Shown piece after piece: positions 23,917 through 35,754 of a stretch of DNA of 64,000 bases; position 1 is the first letter of the stretch, and each line of letters begins with the position of its first letter. Position numbers and translations under genes: made by a program. This DNA comes from Hemerocallis citrina (taxonomy: Eukaryota > Streptophyta > Magnoliopsida > Asparagales > Asphodelaceae), in NCBI GenBank assembly GCA_017893485.1, contig CM030360.1, positions 146,983,249-147,047,248 on the forward strand, given 5' to 3'. The notes beneath the pieces are model-generated. The model worked only from the letters and a program-made list of their open reading frames with translations. It was not told the origin of the DNA and ran no database searches.

Positions 23917-24712
23917 TTAATCTAGCATGGTATACAACTTTCCTACAATCATCTAAGTATAGATAAATTAATCTAGCATGGTATACAACTTTCCTACAAT
24001 CATCTAAGTATAGTAGTAGCATGGATAAATTAATCTAACATGGTATACAACTTTCCTACAATCATCTAAGTATAGTAAATTAATCTAGCATGGTATACAA
24101 CTTTCCTACAATCATCTAAGTATAGTAGTAGCATGGATAAATTAATCTAACATGGTATACAACTTTCCTACAATCATCTAAGTATAGTAAATTAATCTAG
24201 CATGGTATACAACATTCCTACAATCATCTAAGTATCGTAAATTAATCTAGCATGGTATACAACTTTCTTACAATCATCTAAGTATAGTAATATCATGGAT
24301 AAATTAATCTAACATGGTATATGACTTTCCTACAATCATCTAAGTATAGTAAATTAATCTAACATGGTATACAACTTTCCTACAATCATCTAAGTATAGT
24401 AAATCAATCTAGCATGATATACAACTTTCCTACAATCATCTAAGTACAGTAAATTAATCTAGCATGGTATACAACTTTCCTACAATTATCTAAGCATAAT
24501 AAATTAATCTAGCATGGTATATAACTTTCCTACAATCATCTAAGTATAGTAGTAGCATGGATAAATTAATCTAACATGGTATACAACTTTCCTACAATCA
24601 TCTAAGTATAGTAAATTAATCTAGCATGGTATACAACTTTCCTACAATCATCTAATTATAGTAAATTAATCTAGCATGGTATACAACTTTCCTACAATCA
24701 TCTAAGTATAGT
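23917..24712. repeat. 50-bp minisatellite, about 15 copies
   Basis: The unit is AAATTAATCTAGCATGGTAT followed by ACAACTTTCCTACAATCATC and TAAGTATAGT. Four copies carry an additional 12 bp (AGTAGCATGGAT or a variant). Each of these is followed by a copy with AACATGG in place of AGCATGG, so a two-unit repeat of about 112 bp has been amplified. Looser AAGCATGA-type repeats extend left to about 23500. Confidence 0.9.
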
Positions 24713-25755
24713 ACTTACTTCAATATAAGCATAAACATCCATTTAATATTCATATGCATCTACTACAATTTAATTAAACACAACATCTACTACAACATAA
24801 CATCTACTACTAAAACTTCTACTAAAATCTTTATCTAAACATAAACATTTACTACAAAACTACTTTATTTTAACACATAAGCATCTACCACAACTTTTAT
24901 AAAAACATAAACATTTCTACAATTTATGTAGACATCTACTACAACTATTTTATTTAAACTTCATATAAATATCTACCAAAGCTTCTTTATTAGCATCTAT
25001 TTCTTATTATTACTAGTGAATATAAAAATAGATCTTTTTAATCATTCTACAACTAGTGATTTAGATTAACATCTACAATGGGTTCTTTCTTACTTAGGAT
25101 TATAAAAGAAAATAAACAATAATAAAATAAAGTGAGAACCCTCCATTTTGGTTCCACCAACATATGCTTTCTTTTTAGTCCAAGGTTCAATGTATGTCCT
25201 ACAACCAAAATGGTTGTATACAAAGTCCATTTGCTTTATGCATGAGTTCACATCAAGTCCTACAACCCCAAATGGTTGTATGTACAAGTCCATATGCATA
25301 TGTCATTTTAGTCCAATTAATAAACACAAAAACTACTACTTCTACTACAAAGATTCAATCTTTATGTCTATTTAGCACTACCATTTGTTTCCATTTCATT
25401 TTATATGGTTATTACCTTTAACATCCACAACATACAAAATAAGAACCACATACAACAACATCATCACAACAACCACCCCAAAAGAACCAAAGAAAACAAA
25501 ACAAGGAAGACAAGAATAAGAAGAAGCCAAAAATCAACAACTCAACAAACAAAAGAACAAGTGGAGAACCCCCACCAAATTTTCTTTGTTGGAAGGACTA
25601 GCTTGCTTATACTTCTCCTTCCCCTAAGCTCTTAGACTTCTATGGAACCTACAAGAGAAAAACTCTCAAGTTAGAAAAGGGTTCTCTCTTTCTTTTCCTT
25701 TTCTTTCTTTTGTCTTTGTTTTTGTAAAAAAATGAGTCAAGTGGAGAATGAGGGG

Positions 25756-25764
25756 TATTTATAG
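25756..25764 (-). promoter_or_regulatory. TATA box of the solo LTR
   Basis: The minus strand reads CTATAAATACCCC, with a purine-rich leader downstream, the usual arrangement at the U3/R boundary. Confidence 0.5.
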
Positions 25765-26362
25765 GAGGAGGGAAAGGGTGGAGAGTGCAAAATTGCACTC
25801 AACAATATGCACAAAACCCCCTAAAGAAGCAATCCGGCCATTGCCTAGGTGAGGGAGGGGTAAGGTGTAGGGTATGGCCTAGAAATGAGGTGGAAGCATG
25901 GTAAAAAGATAAGGTTTCTAAAAGAGTTTCCTAATCTCTTATGTACACAAAAAAAAATCCTAGTTTAGCCACTAAATAAAACCCTAATCATCTAATTAGT
26001 TTTGTCATGACAAGATTAGTTCCTTGTCTAAGAGTACATACTACACATTTTGTATAATGTACTAATTTGGTGCAATACCATGTGTGTATATGTGTATGTA
26101 TGTGTATACCAAGAAATCCTTATATAATCCTCATAAAATAATTTAATTTTGGAAATAATAATAAAAATAAGTTTTATTATCACTTCGGAGGATCATGCTA
26201 CCAATTTGAAGCACTACGGATGCGCACAGACCGATACATGCGCACCGACAATGTTTATGAACAACCCGGGTGAAAATCACCAAAATATTTCAATTTGAAA
26301 TTAAAACAAAATAATAATAAAATAATAATTTATACAAGGTAATATCCGTCCGGGATATTACA

Positions 26363-26367
26363 CATGC
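26363..26367. repeat. Target-site duplication CATGC, right
   Basis: Second copy of the duplication at 21267-21271. Confidence 0.9.
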
Positions 26368-26910
26368 ATCACATAACTTATCCTTTTTAAAGGATAGTCT
26401 TGGCATCCCTTTAACTAGGTTATATTTAGACAATTTAGAAAGAATTTTCTTATTCACATGGCCAAAACATTTATGCCATAGCCAAGAATCATTATTAGAA
26501 GCTACTAAGCAAAAATCATTCAAAAAATCATATGCCTTTAAACAAAGTTCATAAATGTTATTTTTCCTAAATCCTTAAAAAATTATATTTTGCATGGTAG
26601 AATCATGAATTAAGCATGCATCTTTTTCAAAGATGATTTTATAACCCTTATCACATAGTTGGCTAATACTCAACAAGTTATGCTTAAGTCCACTAACTAA
26701 TAAAACATCTTCTACAGAAGAGTTAGTGTACTTACCGACCATACCAATTCCAATGACCTTTCCTTTGTTGTTGTCACCAAAAGTGACTGTTCCTCCATCA
26801 AAGTCTTGAATGGAAGATAGGAGGTTGGCATGACCAATCATGTGCTTTGAACATCCGCTGTCAAGTATTCAACGATCTCTCTTAGGTACCTATAAAATAT
26901 TCAATGTGAA
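26363..26910 (-). pseudogene. Copia protease and integrase N-terminal (GAG-pre-integrase) region
   Basis: From the right, the protease active site DSGCSKHMIGH is at about 26830-26865, with the preceding Trp codon changed to [16 protein letters not shown] and [22 protein letters not shown] follow, the usual copia protease C-terminal motifs. A stop near 26575 separates this from the integrase zinc-binding region, WLWHKCFGHVNKKILSKL with KKDKLCDAC. The text is cut by the solo LTR in the codons for DAC and resumes at 21271. The order protease then integrase is that of copia elements. Confidence 0.9.
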
Positions 26911-27125
26911 CATGGTGCCCTTTTCATTGGGTCCAATATAGATTATTTTTTAGGAAACCAAACCCAAGAACAGTTTGATTTTCCACCATATGCAGAAATA
27001 TAATTAACAGAATTACATACAGTAAGCATATATGAATTAATATAGGCAATTCTATCTTTCGGACTCAGGTTAACTGGAACCCACATATTTTTGCTCTATC
27101 CAGTCGACTTTATTAAACCTTTCAG

Positions 27126-28748
27126 TCAACTGTTACTGATATGCAGTCGACTGTGAGGTAGTATAGGTTGACTTATCTGAGGTGTTAGTCTCGTTGAATG
27201 GGACTTGGTACCTCTGGACAGACGACTGGTGGATGGGTTCAGTCGACTTGTCTGAACTATAGATTTGCCTTTATCATGAAAACTTACAGTTTTATGCTTT
27301 TCAAAAAACTCATAAAGTTTATGCTTAATACTGGAAATAAATACAGGTTTATTTATATTAGTGTTCTTGGAAGCATGAAGTTTTTCAACAGATTTTTGAA
27401 AACCAAGTCCAAACCTTTTATTGGATTGAACTTGATTTTGTAGAACATCATTTAAATCCTCCTTTCCTTTATTAAATTTAGATACGTTCTTGGATATGTC
27501 TTCATAATCTTTCTTTAGAGATACAAGATCTATATCTAAACTAGAAAGACGAGAATTTAAAGATTTCACTTCTTTATCAAGATTAAAATTCTCCTGAGAA
27601 AGTGTTTGATTAACTTTCTCCAAATTCTTAACTCTTTTTTAAGTTCTTGAAAAATCTCGTTGAAAGCATCAAGTAAATCATTAGATTCATAGTCATTACT
27701 TACTTGATTTTGAGACGCCATAAAATACACATTAGCGACCTCGTTTGTCTCTTCATTTTCTTCTTCCGATGAAGAGTCGCTATCATCCCAAGTTGCTTGG
27801 TATGCCTTTTTGTTCTTCATGAACTGTTCTTTTTGTACTTGTCCTTCTTGAAGTTGGACGCCTTTTTCTTAGGTTTCGCGTTCTCTAGTGGGCAATCCTT
27901 CTTTAAATGACCTGTTTTATTACACCTGAAACAAATTGGAGGTTCATTAGATTCCTTAGATTTTGAATTAAACTTACCTTCCTTAGGAACTTTTTGAACA
28001 TTCTCGTGAACATGGTAATCTCTTCCTCAGCTTCTTCTTCATCCTCAGAGTCCGACATGGCCTTGAATGCTATTGTCTTCTTCTTGGATTGTTGAGGTTC
28101 TTGATCCTTCTTGTGCTCTTCAAGTTGTACCTCATACGCCATAAGATTTTCCACAAGATTCTCAAGAGAGAGTTGTGTTAAATTGTTGGCCTTTTCTATG
28201 ACGGTGGTCTTCTTCTCCCATTCGGGAATTAATGCACGAAGTACCTTTCTCACCATCTTGGCTTGAGTGTACGTCTTTCCAAGTGCCACAAGTGAATTGG
28301 TAATGTTAGTGAACCTTGTAATCATCTCAGACTCATCCTTATTCTTCTTCATGCAGAACAATTCAAACCTGTGAACAAGAACAGATATTTTAGATTCTTT
28401 TACTTTATTTGTTCCTTCATGAGTTACCTCGAGTGTGTGCCAAATTGGATGTGCGGTTGGTGCATTGGACACACAGTTTAACTCCTCCTTTGTAAGGGCA
28501 CAAAATAGCGCATTCATCGCCTTTGCATTGTTCATTATTTTATTCTTCATGTCGTTGTTCCATTGTGCATATGGAATGGTAGGAGTGGTGTACTCGATCT
28601 CTGTCATGTTCCATATTTCATAGTTTATGGACTGAAGGTAGATTTTCATTCTACACTTCCAATAGTTGTAGTTGGTTCCATCGAAGAGGGGTGGTCTTTG
28701 TGTAGATTGGCCTTCATGGTATTGATTTGTATTAGAAGTAGTTGTCAT
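27126..28748 (-). pseudogene. Copia gag (UBN2-type), frameshifted
   Basis: Gag builds the particle. The likely start is ATG at 28748 (MTTTSNTNQY), just inside the primer-binding site. The capsid part contains RPPLFDGTNYNYWKCRMKIY near 28690 and LENLVENLMAYEVQLEEHKK near 28130, as in UBN2 gag. A frameshift near 27970 moves the zinc knuckle CFRCNKTGHLKKDC (27895-27936) to another frame. An acidic stretch (WDDSDSSSEEENEE) near 27760 and a coiled-coil-like region (SRLSSLDIDLVSLKKDYEDI) at 27450-27600 follow. The AGTCGACT-rich linker then leads to the protease. At least two frameshifts are present. Confidence 0.9.
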
Positions 28749-28757
28749 TGCACTCAA

Positions 28758-28775
28758 CCAGGCTATGATACCAAG
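28758..28775 (-). other. Primer-binding site of the copia element
   Basis: The minus strand reads TTGGTATCATAGCCTGG directly after the 5' LTR. It resembles TGGTATCAGAGC, the complement of the initiator methionine tRNA 3' end used by plant copia elements, with one mismatch. Confidence 0.8.
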
Positions 28776-30253
28776 TGTTGGATCATGTAGGCAAGGCAAG
28801 AAACACTAGAGGGGGGTGAATAGTGTTGTATAAAAAATAATTGTGGAATTGAAAGTTATCTTCTGTCCAGTCGACTGTAAAAGAGATATCAGTCGACTGG
28901 GGCATCAAAGTAGAAGAGTATTTTTTAGACTAGTTCGATAAGTCGACTTAAATAGGAGAGACAATCGACTTTCCAGAAGAGTTTTTAAGACGATTGTTAT
29001 ATCAGTCTGATCAGTTGACTTAAGATGGAGATCCAGTCGACTTACCAGAAAGATTTCGAGTAAACTGAAATGCAAGTAATGAAAAGAGTTCAAAGAGATA
29101 CAACCATAGAGATACCAATCAAAGAGTACACACGATGTATCCTGGTTTGGTCCTCCCGACCTACATCCAGTCCCCAAGAAACCTACTTGAGATTTTCCAC
29201 TATTGTTGAAAATGTACAAGAATACCCTATGGCGTTAGACAATAACCTTGTCCAACATGTAGTCCTCTCTCACCACTAGAGAGAGCAAACCCACTATTCC
29301 ACCAAGAGTGAAAAACTGACTCTACACCCTAGAGTCCTACTCTCCAATCGAGAGGAACCACTCTCATAACCGAGAGAAAAAGAAAACAATAAAGATGTTT
29401 ACAATCAACCTATAGCCTTGTAGCGTTTGTGATTTTGCAAGTGGTTATTCGGTCAACTTCTGAATTCAGTACAAAACGAATTCAATGTTATGCTGGACTG
29501 AAATCAGAGAACCAAGACTTAGAGATTAGAGTGCTTTGAATGAAAAACTTTTTCTCTTAAAAGCAAAAATACTTAAAATTTTCTAAAAAATTCTTGGAAC
29601 CTATCCATGGTAATTCTAAGGCTCTATTTATAGAGTAGAATCCCTGAACGTTGTAGAAACAGTTCCTACAACTATTTAACAACGGATATACTTTTTTAAA
29701 ATTGAAAATACAAGTTTTGAAATCAGTAAACTATCAAAACAACTTGAACAGTCCACTAGGTTGCCGTTATGAGTCGACTGTGGCCAGAGTTTGAGGAAGA
29801 TCAGACAGTTTTGTACAGATTCAGTCGACTGGTCCTCAACGGAAGTCGTCTGGTACTCAACAGCTGATCTAGTTCAAGCTGTTTCGACCTTTAGATTTTG
29901 CAAAACACGCAGTTATAAAATTATGTGTGAGTGTGTGTGTGTGACAAGACTGTACATCAATCTAAGACTCAATACAAAAAAATTACATTTGTTTTTACAA
30001 GACACAAAATATAAGACATTTAAGCTTTGGTCTTGAATTGAGTCTTGAGTCTTGAGTGAAGCTTTATCCATTGTCTTTGTATGAAGCTTTGCTTGATCAT
30101 TCTTCAGCTTTAGAACATTGTGACTTGCTTAATCAATTTGCCTTGAGGCCTTTATGTATCATACATGATAAACTTTGATACAACCTGCAATATATGAGAA
30201 ATAGCACAACAAACTTTACATTGTATTGTAATCATCAAAATCAAGAATCAACA
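28776..30253 (-). repeat. 5' LTR of the copia element
   Basis: 1478 bp with inverted termini TGTTG and CAACA. The right edge is GAATCAACA at 30253 and the left edge TGTTGGATCATG at 28776, directly followed by the primer-binding site. About 475 bp of it is shared with 19554-20029 in opposite orientation. It contains at least six AGTCGACT palindromes. Confidence 0.85.
29624..29633 (-). promoter_or_regulatory. TATA box of the copia 5' LTR
   Basis: The minus strand reads CTATAAATAGAGCC, positioned in the middle of the LTR as expected at the U3/R boundary. Confidence 0.55.
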
Positions 30254-30969
30254 TATAAAACCCTCTATCCGTCGGGAAATCCCATTCGGTTATTACCACG
30301 GTACTTCAGGAATCAACAGTGCAAGATACGCACAGCAGCACGTATCCCTAATGACAGAAAGAGACAATCCCTGGTTATCACTACCTAGTGCTAACTCTCA
30401 GAACATGGCGGATTATAGGGAATCACCCCTAATACCAATTCGGTCTTCAAGTGAAAAATAAGAAAAACCTAATCAGTGCAGTTTACTGAAAATATGGTAG
30501 CACTCAATCATACACGGTGTCGATCAAATAATGTCGAGCCTAATTGGTCTGTCAAAATAACAATAATCACGGGAATCGAACTCACCGATTTCCAATACCT
30601 TCACAGGTTATCAATCATAACCCCAGCCCGTGACTCTGAGTAGTCCAACGGTGCCCAAAAGATACATTAAAAAATTGTGAATGAAGGTAACATACACGAA
30701 CACCAATCCTCTGACCAATGACAGACTCCGGCATCAAGAAACATAATCACAAGATCAACCATATAACCATACTCTCAACTCACTCACGTCCACCATGAGT
30801 ATTAAGCACAAGACACTTGTCCAAGCCCCCCATGAAGTGTTAAACAGCATCTTTAGAACTCAATAGCTCACAATCCCATACTGCGATATGTAGAGAATTC
30901 CTCATTGATCGTCCAATCAAGCAGTTCAAGACGTAGCCATTTCTGTGACTTAGGCCACACTCATCGAAA

Positions 30970-31600
30970 TCCCATAAAATCAGGTTTTCTAAAAGGGTAG
31001 GAGACTCTACTGCAATCCCCTAGTTGATACTTTCTCATATTCCTTATAGAACTCCGTTCCCTGAGTTAATACAAACCTAAAATCAATCAAGACAGTAGGT
31101 CGCTGATCTTGGAACATCCATAACTTCCAACATACAACTCAGAATCGCTTGATATTACCCAATTTGGAAAGCTAAGAACCTAGGCTACAACTCTCTAGTT
31201 AATTATTTTCTCAAATTCAATCATCTTGATACTATGAAAATCCTATATACTCTCAGTTGTACATCTCTTCATGCACTTGCTGCACTTCTCCAATAGCATA
31301 AAGTTTGCCCACTCATCGGTCACTCGATTCCGAATTATATGAAAAGGTAGGGTGTGTCTACTACAACTTCTTAGTAGAACACATTCTCATATTCCATCAC
31401 TAAAGTCCCCAAAAACACAAAATTCCATCAGGTGCACATACAAGGAAGAATTTGTTCTTCTAGCAAACACTGCCTTGACTAAGACTGGATCTGTCCCCTG
31501 TCTTAGAAAAATCATAACTTTCGACCTACAAACTGGAATTTCATAATTTGAGATGTTTTGGAAAGATACGAATATCCACTACAATTCTCTAGTTGATCAA
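30970..31600 (-). repeat. Diverged ~180-bp tandem units
   Basis: Anchors near 30980, 31157, 31337 and 31550 share GGAAAG, CTACAACTCTCTAGTTGAT-like and TTTCTCATATTCC-like blocks with the array at 6690-7765. Spacings are about 177, 180 and 213 bp. Confidence 0.7.
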
Positions 31601-32784
31601 TCTTCCAAATTCTTAACCCATAATTCCAGAGTTACTCATCTTCACAGACTAGTCAATCTGAGTTAGGTTGGACCTGGTCTACTTTTAAATTCTATAACAA
31701 ATCAACCCTAAGTCCAAAGATATGAAATTTGAGACTCTTAATCCAAACATATACCATTTCCTTGTGTCCAAATTGGCATCCAGATTCATAATACACATAG
31801 AGTTATGACCCCTCAAATATAGCATAAAATTTCAACAGCTCTTAAAACAGGGTCTTTACCACTATATGCGATTTATTTTTGAAACTTGATCAAACGTCAT
31901 CTAAAATTTCTAAAATTTTAGAATCATCAAATAGACTCATGAAAAAAGCTACTGCAAAATTTTCATAGTAATATAATACACACACAAGTAGTTATGGCCA
32001 TGTGAACTTCATTCTAAAAACAATCAGCTTCAGTTTTAACATCTAGACCAGTCGTAGCTTACAAATTTTTTGACGCATCAAATGATCTCAGAAAATTATG
32101 AAATTTAAGACTATGGTTTTAGACACATACAAGAGTACCCACAAAAATTTTCAGCTCAAAATACCTAGTCAATACTGAGTTACAAATTCGGAGAGACTGC
32201 CGCAAATTTCACACAATAGCAACTCCTTCGGCTGCTCTCCGTCCGAAAGTTAGGCTGGTGATTGGGTTATCAAATGGACTCCAAATATTATGAAAAAAAT
32301 CATGGAAGCCTAGATACATAACTCAATAAGTCCTAAAAATTTGATTCCAAAATTTCCAACCATTTGAGAGCTAGAAATTCTCAAACTCACATACTTACAC
32401 ATGCTCTTTAACAATATTCATGAAAAGAGATATTCTACCAAACCAAATATTTTCTTTCTTTCTTAGCATGTAAATAGCTCATGCATGATAAACTCTTAGC
32501 TTCTATTACATGCTAAAATTACATACACAAAAAAAAAAACCTAATCTTTAGAGTTTAGAGAATCACCCACTTGTAGTTGCAAGAAAACTCCTTGTAGCTT
32601 GGCTCCCTTCCTTTGCTCCTTTCTCTTGTAGAAGCTTGGGCCAACTCCTACTAAACTTCTTCCTCTCTACTAAATCTTCTCTACTCCTAAAAGACTTCGC
32701 CTTTCCTTCTTCTCCTTCTCTACTTTCTTTTTAAGCAAAAACAAAACAAGAAGAAGGGATGAGAGAACAGAATGGAGTGGGAGG

Positions 32785-32792
32785 ATTTATAG
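32785..32792 (-). promoter_or_regulatory. Possible TATA box of LTR unit (iv)
   Basis: The minus strand reads CCTATAAATCC at the same relative position as the TATA box of the solo LTR. Confidence 0.4.
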
Positions 32793-33416
32793 GAGATGGA
32801 GTGCTAGGGTTTTGGAGGATGGGGCCAGAAATTGATGGGGGAGTGGAGGGCTAGGATGAAGATGGGTAGGGTTTGTGGAGATGGAGGGATGAGATGAGAG
32901 CCAACACACACAAGTAGAACCTTCTTTGAAGTTTCTCATTCTTCAAAAGTCAACACACATGATGAATTGTTTCACCATTGGATCTTCATCAAGATCCAAG
33001 CCATGATCACATGATGCTAGGGTTCCTAACCCTAGGTTAGGTCAAGGAACCCTAGGTCACCATACCCATACCCTAACCCTAACCCTAGTGCATGAATAGG
33101 CATAGTTATTCAATCCAATAATCATGCACCAAAATAATTCGAGCACTAACTTGGTTTTGAATAACCAATATATATATATTTCATAGAAATTGTTATTTTC
33201 TCCCGAAAATTGTCTGGTCAAAGCAATCGAGACAAATCCACAGTTTAATCGAGAAGATATCCCGAATCTATCTTATCGGGTCATAACCGCTCATAATTCT
33301 GAAATCTCTCGATTAAAACTGATGATTATTAGAAAAATATGTAGTCTTGTGCAATACTCAGACGTGCACAGACTACAATGCAAAAATAGCTATATGCTAT
33401 TTTGCAGGGTATTACA

Positions 33417-33742
33417 GGAATCATGAGAATTTTGGGGGAAGAGAGGACGACCAGACGGAGGAGATCTGTGTTTTAAATAGAATACTTTCACTTGGCAAAT
33501 GATTATTCTTTTTATGAGACAGAGAAGGAAATTATAAAATAAACTAACATAACATTTAAATATGTGTTAAATAAAGGGCTAAAATTGTTAATTTATTACG
33601 AGTTCTCCATTGGTGATTTTTTAATAGATATCAATCTACAGCTATAAGTAAAATTAGGGTTAGTTAAAGAAAAAAAAGAACGGTTAAGAAAGTTGAAGGT
33701 TTGCATCATAAAAAAATTCAAATAGTAAAGCATTAACTACTT
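33417..33742. other. Unassigned spacer
   Basis: No gene or known repeat recognised. Confidence 0.4.
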
Positions 33743-34314
33743 ACTTTTATAACTGTCTATCTTAAGATGGATGGATAAAAACAATTTAAGTTAAATTAAT
33801 TTATCCATGCCGTGGTTCCCTCCATTTTTTTTCGACCACAATCGTGTGGAAGCTTTACCCTTACCATTTTTGAAGAAGCTCCCTAAATTAAATACCATTA
33901 CATATCTATTATTTTCTTAAATTAATACCTCCCCCTTATTTTTAGTTTTTGCTTCCTTACGAGCAGAATCATAAATTCGCAAATTTTTAGAAAATTCGTA
34001 TGGTTTGCGATAATTTGTATGGTGCGCGACTTTTATAACTGTCTATCTTAAGATGGATGGATAAAAACAATTTAAGTTAAATTAATTTATCCATGCCGTG
34101 GTTCCCTCCATTTTTTTTCGACCACAATCGTGTGGAAGCTTTACCCTTACCATTTTTGAAGAAGCTCCCTAAATTAAATACCATTACATATCTATTATTT
34201 TCTTAAATTAATACCTCCCCCTTATTTTTAGTTTTTGCTTCCTTACGAGCAGAATCATAAATTCGCAAATTTTTAGAAAATTCGTATGGTTTGCGATAAT
34301 TTGTATGGTGCGCG
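33743..34314. repeat. Perfect 286-bp tandem duplication
   Basis: 33743-34028 and 34029-34314 are identical as far as I can read, both starting ACTTTTATAACTGTC and ending GGTGCGCG. No coding function is evident. The junction between the copies shows no extra bases. Confidence 0.95.
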
Positions 34315-34624
34315 AATTATTCGTAGATAATTCATATGGTGGGCGAATTTTCGAAAATAATAGGCGCATCAATTCTTAATTAAAACAAGGGTTCACGATA
34401 ATTTGTTAATTCCCGACTTTACAAAAATCATGTTTTGCATTCACTCGAGTTATCCGTTCCCTATTCCCATCTTTCTCGTGAAATGAATGCAAAAAAAAAA
34501 AAATAAAATAAAATTAAAGTAATGGGATATGCATCATCCATATTGGAAAGATTTAATTTTCTCAACTGATTTCAAAACCTTTATTCTTCTATGCATTTAT
34601 TAATTTATAATTGAATATAGTAAA
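34315..34624. other. Unassigned spacer
   Basis: AT-rich; a few further GTATGGT/GCGAAT words continue the end of the duplicated unit. No gene seen. Confidence 0.4.
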
Positions 34625-34875
34625 CTAGTGTTACCCTGTGTAAATTGCACAGACTAAAATAATTTTGAGGGACTCATAAAATTATATATTACTTAAAAAT
34701 TTCAAAATACCTCTTAGCTATTTCAATCACAATATAATGAAAAGATGATAAATCTACAAATTAACTTATTCACACTTTCAACCCAACCAACATCATTCTA
34801 TATATCTATTCAATTAAAAGAAAATAAAAAAAATAGTCGAACAATTACCGAAATTTAGAGATGCAAAGCAAGAGA

Positions 34876-35229
34876 CTTACAATCTTGTCAGATTCCTTCA
34901 TTCTAAAGCTTGCTTGCAAATACTCATATTATCTACGAAGTTTCCTCAATATTTGTCTTCAACTTTTCTATATTACTCTTTAGTTGTGTCTATATAAAAT
35001 GGTCAAACTATAAAACACACATACAGTACTAAAATTTACCAAAACTTTTCAAACAAAAAAAAATATGTAGAAAAGATACCACTATCTGCATGTTGTTTCC
35101 CTTCTGATTCCAACATATTCTGAAGCTTCTCTTGCTTCATCAAATTTTCATATTCTCATTTCATCAACCATTTGATGGAAGTCCTTAGCTTTCTTATATA
35201 TTCACTCTTTTGTTCACTTTTACCCTAAG
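34876..35229 (-). pseudogene. Captured coiled-coil exons, kinesin-14-like
   Basis: The piece at 35079-35229 starts after an acceptor-like CTTAG and reads KSEQKSEYIRKLRTSIKW. A frameshift then leads to EYENLMKQEKLQNMLESEGK, ending at a GTATC donor. The piece at 34876-34985 reads SNIEKLKTNIEE and EYLQASFRMKESDKI after further breaks. The pattern YIRKLRTSIKW followed by EQEKL-like and ESDK-like words resembles, from memory, the stalk of plant kinesin-14 (ATK-type) motors. The motor domain is absent. Any other Lys/Glu-rich coiled coil is possible. Confidence 0.35.
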
Positions 35230-35754
35230 AAAATAAAAATAATAAAATACAATAATAATAAAATTGACCAAACTATTCAACTTTCATGCTTTTTACCATC
35301 ATCTACAATCCATCATTCTTTATAATTGAAAATTTAATGATAATATTACTTAAAATGCAAAAGTTCAAATGAAAACATATATCAATTAGAAGAAAAAGCC
35401 CTCAAATGCAAGTCAGTTCGTTCCAATTTCACACTTACCGATCCCCTTGCTTCTAATTCGAAACCTTACATTATTAGGTTTGCATCTGATCATGAATCTC
35501 AAAACTTGACCATATTATCGTAAAAAAGCAGAAAAATACTCAAACCCAAACAAATTAAATATTACCCGAAAAAGGATATAAAAACTGAAACAACAATTCT
35601 AATTGAAGAAAGACTGCTAAAATAATTATGAGAGATTGCTAAAAATAAATGAAAAGCACAAGAACTTAACAAAAGTAAATTTTCATGAGAAATAATTATA
35701 AGAAGTAGTGAACACAATTACCATCAAATTGAAGAATAAAAGTTGATCTTCAGG

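Larger units (their letters stand above)
21272..26362 (-). mobile_element. Solo LTR, 5.1 kb, of the long-LTR family (unit ii)
   Basis: It runs from TGTAGCGCCCCGATTTCC to CGTCCGGGATATTACA, with TGTA/TACA termini and a 5-bp target duplication CATGC. The flanking copia frame joins at the codons for CDAC and QLGK, so the insertion site is certain. The unit has no gag or pol, which fits a solo LTR left by LTR-LTR recombination. In element orientation (minus) a TATA box is at 25756-25764. A minisatellite fills 23917-24712. Blocks are collinear with units at 4849 and 30254. The lineage is inferred as chromovirus, by similarity of ends and block order to the LTR at 59312. Confidence 0.9.
18103..30253 (-). 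mobile_element. Ty1/copia element, internally inverted and interrupted
   Basis: From the right, the minus strand holds the 5' LTR (30253 to 28776), primer-binding site, gag, protease, integrase and the start of reverse transcriptase, ending at 20030. The rest of reverse transcriptase, RNase H and part of the 3' LTR are on the plus strand at 18103-20029. The two halves meet at the same codons (KLDESGQV) in opposite orientation. A 5.1-kb solo LTR (21272-26362) splits the integrase region. The acidic gag stretch (ATWDDSDSSSEEE) and 1.48-kb LTR suggest the SIRE/Maximus lineage, tentatively. Confidence 0.85.
30254..33416 (-). mobile_element. Long LTR unit (iv), left side missing
   Basis: It ends GCAGGGTATTACA at 33416, so in element orientation it starts TGTAATACCCTGC. 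The left part (30265-30450) matches blocks at 22190-22390 and 5820-5990 (GGCACTTCAGGAATTAAC-like, then ACAGGAAGG-like). It then carries four copies of the ~180-bp unit. It begins directly at the copia LTR edge, so its remainder was removed or displaced when the copia inserted or was rearranged. Non-coding. Confidence 0.7.

Noticed and set aside
23917..24712. Regular repeats that could look like a CRISPR array
   Set aside because: Units are contiguous without unique spacers, and the context is a plant LTR retrotransposon.
33060..33090. Interstitial telomere repeat (CCCTAACCCTAACCCTA)
   Set aside because: Only three units of CCCTAAC, not the usual plant CCCTAAA; a similar short run occurs in the foldback arms. 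Too little to support telomeric origin.
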